DNA from: Candidatus Zixiibacteriota bacterium
GTDB taxonomy: Bacteria; Zixibacteria; MSB-5A5; GN15; FEB-12
Reading direction: 5' to 3'
DNA: 43,160 nucleotides
NCBI GenBank assembly: GCA_034439475.1
Contig: JAWXAN010000076.1
Location: 1 to 43,160 of the forward strand
Positions 35,381-43,160 of the stretch are shown here, one piece after another. The first letter of the stretch is position 1; the number at the start of each line of letters is the position of its first letter. The translations under genes and the position numbers were made by a program. Below the pieces are notes generated by a model that was given only the letters and a program-made list of their open reading frames with translations, was not told where the DNA came from and ran no database searches.

Positions 35381-35431
35381 ATTCTTACTTTTTACAGTAA
35401 GAATGGTATAACAAAACAATAATCTTGTCAA
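35381..35431 (-). promoter_or_regulatory. AbiE promoter and operator
   Basis: Minus strand: TTGACA (35431-35426), a 15-base spacer, TATACC (35410-35405), then a perfect 9-bp inverted repeat ATTCTTACT (35381-35389) / AGTAAGAAT (35396-35404) that begins at the -10 box and ends 18 bases before the AbiEi start. Its place over the expected transcription start fits repression by AbiEi. Confidence 0.6.
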
Positions 35432-35882
35432 GCAAAAAGCTCACGTCTCGTAATTGCAGAGCGAGAATCCCCTGCCCAATAAGGCATTATTGACTCTAAC
35501 CGTAGGTTCACCACCGATGAGAAAGACAAAAATCTGAAACTCTCTCGGTAGCCATTCGGTGATTATGGTCTTGATTTTCTATAGACCAAGTTGGTCTACT
35601 TTTGAAAGAGCCCGGCATAGGTCACGATCTCGAAGAGCTGCATCTTTTTCGATCTGCTACGGGGGATCATTACCTTCCTCAGGTTGCAGTTGAGTAGCCA
35701 AGATAGAATTTCATGCAGTCACCAGGTATGCCTAATACTGGAAATTCATGACGATTTCGTAACCAGCGCTGATAAGTGACCGAGTAACAACAAGGGTTAT
35801 CGGTTCGATTTTCCCAACTGTTTCCCGGGCGGTTGAGAATTCTCAAATTGGTGTTTAACTAGCGAAAGTTTGACACACGCCC
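35432..35882. other. Gene-free island segment
   Basis: About 450 bases with no recognisable coding sequence. A near-perfect palindrome TAGACCAA-G-TTGGTCTA lies at 35582-35598. It may be the remains of a deleted gene, possibly the lost integrase, but nothing in it can be identified. Confidence 0.4.
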
Positions 35883-35968
35883 CTTGCTAACAGTTTGCTA
35901 ACAGAATCAGCCAAAACAGGCAATAATAATGGACAACACCGGACACGTATCGCATACGTAAGTTGTTG
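35883..35968. repeat. Arm-type repeat, copy 2, joined to a truncated gene
   Basis: CTAACAG-TTTG-CTAACAG at 35887-35904, followed by about 60 bp that match copy 3 (AGCCAAAACAGG, TAATGGACAACACCGGACA, GTAAGTT.TTGT). Similarity fades where the dehydrogenase fragment begins, so the end of the repeat is the break point of that gene. Confidence 0.65.
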
Positions 35969-36409
35969 TCCTTTGTTTGTAGCACATCAAATCTTTCCTG
36001 GGTAAAAGACCTTGGAGCACACTATGTGATCGACTACACAAAAGATGATTTCACCGATAACGGCACAAAATACGATATCATTTTGGATGCTGTTGCTAAA
36101 CGGACTTTTTTCAGCTGTAGGCGTTCTATAACCGAAACTGGAATTTACATTACAGAAAATCCACTAAAACCAAAATACCAATTAGTTCAATTACTTCTTA
36201 GTCGGATAATTGGCGACAAAAGAGCAAAAGCACATCTCGCAAAACCAAACGATAAAGATCTATACTTTATACGAGAACTTATTGAGGAAGAGAAAATAAA
36301 ACCAATCATTGAAAAGTGCTATCCTTTGGATCAGATTGTAGGGGCACATCGACATGTCGAAGATGGGCATACAAAGGGTAAAGTCGTTATTGAAATCCAA
36401 AAGGGGTGA
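35963..36409 (+). pseudogene. C-terminal fragment of a zinc-type alcohol dehydrogenase/quinone reductase
   Basis: About 148 codons matching the C-terminal third of MDR-family oxidoreductases: VCSTSNLSWVKDLGAHYVIDYTKDDF (end of the NAD(P)-binding fold), YDIILDAVAKRTF, and the end PLDQIVGAHRHVEDGHTKGKVVIEI. The N-terminal catalytic domain and the first half of the Rossmann fold are gone; the homology starts right at the edge of the arm-type repeat. The codons are more AT-rich than in neighbours, suggesting an outside source. The only starts are two TTG codons in repeat-derived sequence. Its 3' end overlaps the convergent hldD by 23 bases. Almost certainly non-functional. Confidence 0.8.
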
Positions 36410-37394
36410 TTTTGCATCCATTCTCGGACTGGCTCAGATGCTCCGCCACGTACCGCCGCACCCCTTCTTCAACGGATAGAAACGGAGTGGCATACCCGGC
36501 GCGGCGAAGTTTGGTCAGGTCCGCCTGCGTGTGGTACTGGTAGTTGGCCCTGATATTTTCCGGAATGTCGACAAACTCAATTTTCGGCTCTTTTTCCAGC
36601 GCCGCGAATAGCGCTCTGGCCAGATCAAGCCAGGTACGGGTCAGGCCACTGCCACAGTTATAAAGACCCGAGATTTCGGGATGGTCGAAAAAGAAAAGCG
36701 TTTCAGCGACGGCGTCATTCACATAGACAAAATCCCTCCCCTGCTCGCCATCGCGGTAGTCCGGGTGATGTGACCTGAAGAGACTGATGACCCCTTGCGA
36801 CTTCACCTGCGCGTACGCCTTGTTGACAAGTGACCGCATCGCTTGCTTGTGATCTTCCCCCGGGCCATACACATTGAAATATTTCAGCCCCGCAATTCTA
36901 GCAATCACGCCGCTCTTGATTGCCCACATATCGAACATCTGCTTGGAGCGACCATACGCATTCAATGGATTGAAAGTTGAGGTTATGGATTCGTCATCGA
37001 CATACCCATTGGCCCCGTCGCCATACGTGGCGGCGCTGGAGGCATAGACAAACCGCGCGCTGGTTTTAAGCGACCATTCACACAGGTCGACGCTGTATTG
37101 AAAATTATTATCGGCCAGATACGACTCATTAGTCTCAAATGTCGAACTGCACGCCCCCAGATGGAAGACACAGCTAACTTTGGGTACTCGCCCGTCTCGG
37201 AGCATCGAACGGAAGGTGGTCTTGTCGTAGAATGTCTGATAGGTGAGGCGATCGAGATTCTGCTGCTTGCCGGGGTGATTCAGATGATCGACGATGCTGA
37301 TACTACTGTGGCCGCGATTATTGAGCGCCTTCACTATATTGCTTCCGATGAATCCGGCCCCGCCGGTGACGATGAATGAAGCTTGGAAACTCAC
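36387..37394 (-). CDS. hldD: ADP-L-glycero-D-manno-heptose 6-epimerase
   Basis: 335 aa, typical length. Extended SDR enzyme that converts ADP-D-glycero- to ADP-L-glycero-D-manno-heptose for the LPS inner core. NADP-binding VTGGAGFIGSNIVKAL (residues 9-24), HLGACSSTFE, ASSAATYGDG and the catalytic Tyr147-Lys151 (AYGRSK); RYFNVYGP-type motif as KYFNVYGPGEDHK, then RDFVYVNDA and TQADLTKLRRAGY, all close to E. coli HldD. The start is GTG at 37394. It sits inside the tRNA-fMet island, between two arm-type repeats, so it appears to be cargo; other heptose genes are not in the window. Confidence 0.92.
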   Translation of the reverse strand: MSFQASFIVTGGAGFIGSNIVKALNNRGHSSISIVDHLNHPGKQQNLDRLTYQTFYDKTTFRSMLRDGRVPKVSCVFHLGACSSTFETNESYLADNNFQYSVDLCEWSLKTSARFVYASSAATYGDGANGYVDDESITSTFNPLNAYGRSKQMFDMWAIKSGVIARIAGLKYFNVYGPGEDHKQAMRSLVNKAYAQVKSQGVISLFRSHHPDYRDGEQGRDFVYVNDAVAETLFFFDHPEISGLYNCGSGLTRTWLDLARALFAALEKEPKIEFVDIPENIRANYQYHTQADLTKLRRAGYATPFLSVEEGVRRYVAEHLSQSENGCKITPFGFQ

Positions 37395-37681
37395 CTGTTC
37401 AATTTCCGACAGAATACGAGCAGTGTCAATAGGGATGTTTTGAGGAAAGGTCGGTCAAATACTACCCGGATGCATGAGACCCTACCCTGCCAGTCCGATC
37501 CTTTTGAGAAACACCGGCCAGCGCGGGTCGGCGTGCAGACTTTGTACGTCGTCAGACAATTCGGATATGGTGGTACCTCACGTTAAGATGCACTTTACTA
37601 CATCGCAATCGCTTTTCGGCATTCTCTCTTTCGCTGTTCGATCGCTTAATCTTGTCTTTACAACTCTATGAGGCTAATTGG

Positions 37682-37894
37682 ATGGAAGCACTTCTTTCCC
37701 CCAACCAAATGGCTGAGAGGCTGGGTGTGAGGCTCTCGACAATCTATCAGTGGACTCATACCAGGTTCATTCCGCACATCAAATTGGGAAGGCTTGTAAG
37801 GTTTAGGGAAGGGGAGATTCTGAAATGTCTCACGAAAAAATCACTTCCGGGCAAGTCAATCTCGGTATTGAAAACGCGATACCTTTCTTTCTAA
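37682..37894 (+). CDS. Excisionase/AlpA-like helix-turn-helix protein
   Basis: 70 aa from the ATG at 37682 (MEALLSPNQM). GAGG lies about 10 bases upstream, and a longer TTG-started form adds ten unlikely residues. MerR/AlpA-type fold: LLSPNQMAERLGVRLSTIYQW helix-turn-helix, then the wing HIKLGRLVRFREGEI. Such small proteins direct integrases toward excision or activate integrase genes. Its TAA stop is the first TAA of arm-type repeat copy 3, so the gene runs straight into the attachment region as in many integrative elements. The integrase itself is missing. Confidence 0.75.
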   Translation: MEALLSPNQMAERLGVRLSTIYQWTHTRFIPHIKLGRLVRFREGEILKCLTKKSLPGKSISVLKTRYLSF

Positions 37895-38003
37895 CAGTTT
37901 GCTAACAGAATGAGCCAAAACAGGCCAAAATAATGGACAACACCGGACAACTCAGATCATGTAAGTTATTGTTCTTACAGTAGCTTAGTGTCCGTTGTTG
38001 TTT
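37887..38003. repeat. Arm-type repeat copy 3 and P'-like arm
   Basis: CTAACAG boxes at 37891 and 37902, then ACAACACCGGACA near 37937-37949, an inner GTAAG/CTTAC pair, and TGTCCGTTGTTG at 37989-38000. The last element is an inverted partner of the ACAACACCGGACA block (one mismatch). It ends 25 bp before the tRNA core at 38026; the same element TGTCCGGTGTTG stands 25 bp before the core at 39190. This repeated geometry marks it as a recombination arm. Confidence 0.65.
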
Positions 38004-38025
38004 CGTGATTGGGAATCAAAACGTT

Positions 38026-38073
38026 CTCATAACCCGAAGGTCGGAGGTTCAAATCCTCCCCCCGCCATTAAAT
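38026..38073. repeat. Attachment-site copy B (3' half of tRNA-fMet)
   Basis: 48 bp identical to 32635-32682, running from the anticodon loop (CTCATAACCC) through the tRNA 3' end and six bases beyond (TTAAAT). The tRNA 5' half is absent, so it is no tRNA gene. It is the right end of the 5.4-kb unit. Confidence 0.85.
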
Positions 38074-38138
38074 TCAAGTCATAAGTCTAGTTGAAGTATA
38101 CACGGAAGCCCGACCCTTAAGGCTATGCCTACGGCAAT

Positions 38139-39053
38139 TCATTTCTTCGTTGGTTTTGTCATAGAAAGGGTGTAGCGGACAGCAAGGGTTCCGGACACGC
38201 GCTCATTCGCATCCTGATAGCTCGCCGAAATTATTCGCTCACCGGAAATCTTGTCCAATAACGGATCCAGGTCTCCTTTGATGTAGATCATCCCAAGTGC
38301 GACCTGCTTGGGATCATCAATCTGAAAACCATTGAGAACTGTAGCAGCGCTGTTTTCGCCACTCTTGTGTGTTTCAACAGGTGCCTCGCCCTTGGTCTCG
38401 ACCAGTTCATGGGTCTCCCACTTGATCGGAGTTCCTAGATCGCTAAACCCGTGGGTGAGGAATAGGGAATACTTTTTTTCTTTCGCGTTGATCTCCAGCG
38501 TGAAGGGTGTGGAGCCGCGGGGATGGACATCGCCAGTCCGATTATTTGTTGTTCGCCTTGTTATTTTATGCAACACACCCATTTCGTCAGGGAAACTATC
38601 GAGGACTACAACACGCAAATATTCGAGCTTCGCAGGTCCGATCGGCATTTTCATCCGGGCATCGTTCGCCGCACTGATTTCATCATCGGTTGCATTATCG
38701 GCGGTCATTGCTGGGCCGGGCATCCAGTTGCCGGCATTTTCCATGTTCGCCAGGACTGCTTGCATATCAGGAGCTGCTACCGAATTGCCAGCCACCATGC
38801 TGGAATAGACACTTGGTCCATCGCTACGCATATCGAGCATCTCCTGCGAGGAAAACGACTGCGTGACTGATATCGTTACATGTTCCGGTCCGTTGATCGT
38901 TCGCGTTGTGCTGTCGTACGATGCCTTGAACGTTACATCATAGTTCAAATACCAAACCGGAGCTTTTAGAGACGTTTGCAGATCGGCGGCGATAATGGAC
39001 GGAAAGAAAAAAACCAGCATTACAATCGAAATTGTGGTATTAACACTACGCAT
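38139..39053 (-). CDS. Secreted protein of unknown function
   Basis: 304 aa with a clear signal peptide (TTISIVMLVFFFPSIIAADL). The mature part starts with a beta-rich region (APVWYLNYDVTFKASYDSTTRTINGPEHVTI). A Met/Asp/Ala-rich linker follows (residues about 85-135, with NWMPGPAMTADNATDDEI), then a second beta-rich region (HPRGSTPFTLEINAKEKKYSLFL; ERVSGTLAVRYTLSMTK). I recognise no family, no catalytic motif and no membrane anchor. It is the only gene between two attachment-site copies, so it seems to be the sole cargo of a 1.2-kb unit. Confidence 0.7.
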   Translation of the reverse strand: MRSVNTTISIVMLVFFFPSIIAADLQTSLKAPVWYLNYDVTFKASYDSTTRTINGPEHVTISVTQSFSSQEMLDMRSDGPSVYSSMVAGNSVAAPDMQAVLANMENAGNWMPGPAMTADNATDDEISAANDARMKMPIGPAKLEYLRVVVLDSFPDEMGVLHKITRRTTNNRTGDVHPRGSTPFTLEINAKEKKYSLFLTHGFSDLGTPIKWETHELVETKGEAPVETHKSGENSAATVLNGFQIDDPKQVALGMIYIKGDLDPLLDKISGERIISASYQDANERVSGTLAVRYTLSMTKPTKK

Positions 39054-39189
39054 GAATCCTCCTTACCAGGTTTGATCGATTAGAAAGATAATAGGCAAAT
39101 TGATTGAATCAGTCAATCTAAGAGTTTTCCCCCTTGCAAGACAGTCGCCTAGTGTCCGGTGTTGGCTCGTACCTTGAAATCCGAAACGG

Positions 39190-39237
39190 CTCATAACCCG
39201 AAGGTCGGAGGTTCAAATCCTCCCCCCACCATTAAAT
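39190..39237. repeat. Attachment-site copy C (3' half of tRNA-fMet)
   Basis: 48 bp that differ from the tRNA copy at one base (CCCACC for CCCGCC). Preceded at exactly 25 bp by TGTCCGGTGTTG (39153-39164), as at copy B. It is the outer right end of the island; umuC's stop codon is 6 bases further on. Confidence 0.85.
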
Positions 39238-39242
39238 AAAGT

Positions 39243-40607
39243 CTACCATGTATCGTGCTTGTGAGGAGTAGGAGCGCGTTTCACTGAGGCTGGTGCGGTA
39301 TGCGCCACAGGAAGTTCCTGCCAGCGAGTGGTGTAATTCGGCGAGCACAAGGTCGCGTGCGATTGCCAACTTCTCTTTATCCCTGCCGCCGCATATCGAA
39401 TTGTCCCGTGCCCCCAATGCGCATTGAGATGATCGATGACACCGCTCAGCTTGTGAAGACGATTATGTTCGTTATCAACAAAAATATCGGCTTGGCGGAC
39501 ATCCGCTCTTGAAAGGTCGCTGAGCGTGATTCCACCCTTATAGTAAGTCACGTCGAGCTGGTAGATTTGTTCAAGGCCGGTTAGCGCAGCGCGTATGAGA
39601 TCGCTATCGCAATCGGTCGGCAAGGGCAAATGCACCGTGATTGTACTAGACGTTTTTGAGGGTGCCGACTTCGACCGCACACCACAATATACGGTAATAC
39701 GACGCGCTAACGAGCAGTCGTGTCGTAACTCTCTTCCACCTTGCGCGGCAAATGTAGCGATAGCTTCCTTTAATTCCCCAAGGTCGGTCACCAGTTTGCC
39801 AAACGAGCGTGAGCAGGTAATTGCTTTGCGGGGTGGATCGTCCAGGTCAAGCGATATGCAGGAAACTCCTTGAAGTTCTTTCAATAACCGCAAGCCCGTC
39901 ACCCCTGCCTTCTTTCCAAACCAGTGTTGATCAATCCCTTGCAATTGGAGCGCCGTTGTGATGCCGCGATCGGTCAACCATTTACCGTATTGGCGTCCGA
40001 TACCCCAGATATCATCTACTGGGGTGCCAGCCAGCACACGGTCGCGGTCTTGCTGCGAACACGCGGACAAATCAAAGCGCCCTCCCGTTGATATTTTCTT
40101 TTTCGCATGCTCTGCGGCCAACTTGGCAAGAGTTTTGGTTTCCGCAACACCGATTGACACCGGCACACCAACCCAGCGATATACAGTTTGCCGCATGTTT
40201 CTGATCAGCCTATCGATAACGCGGCTATCCGCTTCTTTGAGTATCATGAACACTTCGTCAACTGAATATACCTCGATATCCGGGCAAAACTGCCGAAGGG
40301 AGTGAACAATGCGATGCGAGAGATCGCGGTATAACGTGAAATTGGCGGATAGCACACAAACACGATTGTTTTTAACCAGATCCCACACCTGGTAGAGTGG
40401 CATTCCTATTTTTATTCCCAATTTCTTCGCTTCGTTGGATCGCGAAATGATGCAGGCGTCGTTATTGGAAAGAACAACCACCGGTCTCCCTTCAAGCCGC
40501 GGATCGAATACGCGTTCGCATGAGACGAAAAAATTGTTGCAATCAACAAGGGCAAACAGAAGGGGACTCTGTTTCGTCGACAGTTTGTCCACCTCATCGA
40601 CCGGCAT
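39243..40607 (-). CDS. umuC: Y-family DNA polymerase V catalytic subunit UmuC
   Basis: 454 aa from the ATG at 40607, which has GAGGG four bases before it; an ATG at 40634 with GGAG nine bases upstream is the alternative and would overlap umuD. Catalytic residues: Asp22 in LVDCNNFFVSCERVF and Asp117-Glu118 in YSVDE. Also VLSNNDACIISRSNEAK, VPVSIGVAETKTLAKLAAEHAKK, the helix-hairpin-helix region (DDIWGIGRQYGKWL), the little finger, and a C-terminal DUF4113-like end (ATLCSPNYTTRWQELPVA). Error-prone lesion bypass in the SOS response. Follows umuD with a 7-base gap; its 3' end abuts the tRNA-fMet island. Confidence 0.93.
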   Translation of the reverse strand: MPVDEVDKLSTKQSPLLFALVDCNNFFVSCERVFDPRLEGRPVVVLSNNDACIISRSNEAKKLGIKIGMPLYQVWDLVKNNRVCVLSANFTLYRDLSHRIVHSLRQFCPDIEVYSVDEVFMILKEADSRVIDRLIRNMRQTVYRWVGVPVSIGVAETKTLAKLAAEHAKKKISTGGRFDLSACSQQDRDRVLAGTPVDDIWGIGRQYGKWLTDRGITTALQLQGIDQHWFGKKAGVTGLRLLKELQGVSCISLDLDDPPRKAITCSRSFGKLVTDLGELKEAIATFAAQGGRELRHDCSLARRITVYCGVRSKSAPSKTSSTITVHLPLPTDCDSDLIRAALTGLEQIYQLDVTYYKGGITLSDLSRADVRQADIFVDNEHNRLHKLSGVIDHLNAHWGHGTIRYAAAGIKRSWQSHATLCSPNYTTRWQELPVAHTAPASVKRAPTPHKHDTW

Positions 40608-40614
40608 CAATCCC

Positions 40615-41016
40615 TCAGATTTTATGAATGACATAGGTGACCACTCCCCACACTGCGGATTCCGCGTTCGCCAAAACACCGTCAAACTGCTTGCCCGACT
40701 TACCGTGTTTCTCGCCCTGGGCCAGTGACTGGTATGGGGCAATTACCAAAGCTCCGTCAATTACCGCAATAATGATACTGTCCGAATTAGGCGTAAGCGC
40801 GCGATCGACAATCAGAATATCATCATCGAGAATAGCGCCGTGATCCGGTGAGTTTCCCTTAACTCGCAGGAAAAAAGTGGCGCTCGGATGCTCGACCAAA
40901 TGGGCATTCAGGTCGAGATGCATCCGCGAACTCCAGTCCGTGCCAGCATGAAAAGCAATGACACTTGAGAGGTCGCTCTGTTTTTCCGAAGGTTGATTAG
41001 GATCCGTGTTTGTCAT
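40615..41016 (-). CDS. umuD: UmuD-like subunit lacking the catalytic lysine
   Basis: 133 aa. LexA/UmuD-type S24 peptidase fold: HPSATFFLRVKGNSPDHGAILDDDILIVDRAL aligns with E. coli HPSATYFVKASGDSM...GDLLIVDSAI, keeping the nucleophile Ser (GNS). The place of catalytic Lys97 (E. coli GEFTVKKL) reads GALVIAPY, so the lysine is replaced by Ala, and the Met after the Ser is Pro. A possible Ala-Gly cleavage site (FHAGTD) remains. Self-cleavage to UmuD' is therefore unlikely, though partner binding may persist. First gene of umuDC; GGCAGG precedes the ATG. Confidence 0.85.
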   Translation of the reverse strand: MTNTDPNQPSEKQSDLSSVIAFHAGTDWSSRMHLDLNAHLVEHPSATFFLRVKGNSPDHGAILDDDILIVDRALTPNSDSIIIAVIDGALVIAPYQSLAQGEKHGKSGKQFDGVLANAESAVWGVVTYVIHKI

Positions 41017-41039
41017 ATTCGCCTGCCGTGATATAACTA

Positions 41040-41051
41040 TACCTGTCGGTA
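41040..41051. promoter_or_regulatory. Short inverted repeat upstream of umuD
   Basis: TACC-TGTC-GGTA, about 25 bases before the umuD start. Position suits an SOS operator, but the LexA site of this lineage is unknown to me and the repeat is short. Confidence 0.3.
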
Positions 41052-41079
41052 AGGCGGGCCGCTATCACATTGACATCAC

Positions 41080-43160
<2,081 letters not shown>

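Noticed and set aside
35582-35598. Palindrome TAGACCAA-G-TTGGTCTA as a regulatory or recombination site
   Set aside because: It is isolated, not repeated elsewhere in the window and not next to a gene start, so no role can be supported.

Overview
The window looks like a chromosomal segment of a Gram-negative bacterium of the FCB superphylum, most likely candidate division Zixibacteria or a close relative. This is inferred from gene content: FG-GAP/VCBS proteins ending in a doubled dockerin-like module (DISDLTALIDNLFISL type), a CarboxypepD-regulatory TonB-dependent receptor, a PorV/PorQ-like barrel next to a protein with a FlgD-like sorting tail, a MotA/MotB pair and a heptose epimerase. No marker gene proves the placement. 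Where promoters can be read, several are TTGACA / TATAAT-like.

Layout. 1-4.4 kb: the end of an FG-GAP/dockerin-like protein, a gene-free stretch with short GC-rich palindromes, a Lon-family AAA protease and tRNA-Glu(CTC). 4.4-11.5 kb: a three-gene minus-strand operon (TonB-dependent receptor, 1091-aa surface protein with sorting tail, PorV-like barrel) closed by an intrinsic terminator. 12-15 kb: a CDP-alcohol phosphatidyltransferase and an unusual fusion of an ABC-type substrate-binding domain to a TolC-type outer membrane channel. 15.2-19.1 kb: a heterodimeric ABC exporter preceded by a 26-codon leader ORF, mutually exclusive RNA hairpins and an intrinsic terminator, which together look like a translation-coupled attenuator. 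19-32.3 kb: mostly housekeeping genes (DJ-1/PfpI protein, EamA exporter with Lrp regulator, frameshifted FG-GAP gene, WD40-like lipoprotein, mfd, motA/motB, Na+/H+-type antiporter, TPR protein with near-identical 102-bp repeats).

32.6-39.2 kb is an accreted genomic island in the initiator tRNA gene. The intact tRNA-fMet is followed by two more copies of its 3' half (38026 and 39190). Both carry the same arm sequence exactly 25 bp before the core, so at least two integrations are stacked. Cargo: an AbiEi/AbiEii toxin-antitoxin pair with its own promoter and operator, a second unpaired AbiEi-like antitoxin, a truncated alcohol dehydrogenase, an hldD heptose epimerase, an excisionase-like HTH protein, and one secreted protein alone in the smaller unit. 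No integrase is left.

39.2-43.16 kb: a umuDC translesion polymerase operon whose UmuD lacks the catalytic lysine, then a CRISPR array of 32 repeats and 31 spacers with type I-C-like repeats, running off the right edge without cas genes. The array reads toward lower coordinates. Two of its spacers are near-complementary and appear to target diverged copies of the same coding sequence on opposite strands.

The items most worth following up are the attenuator, the stacked attachment sites with the doubled AbiEi, and the complementary spacer pair.
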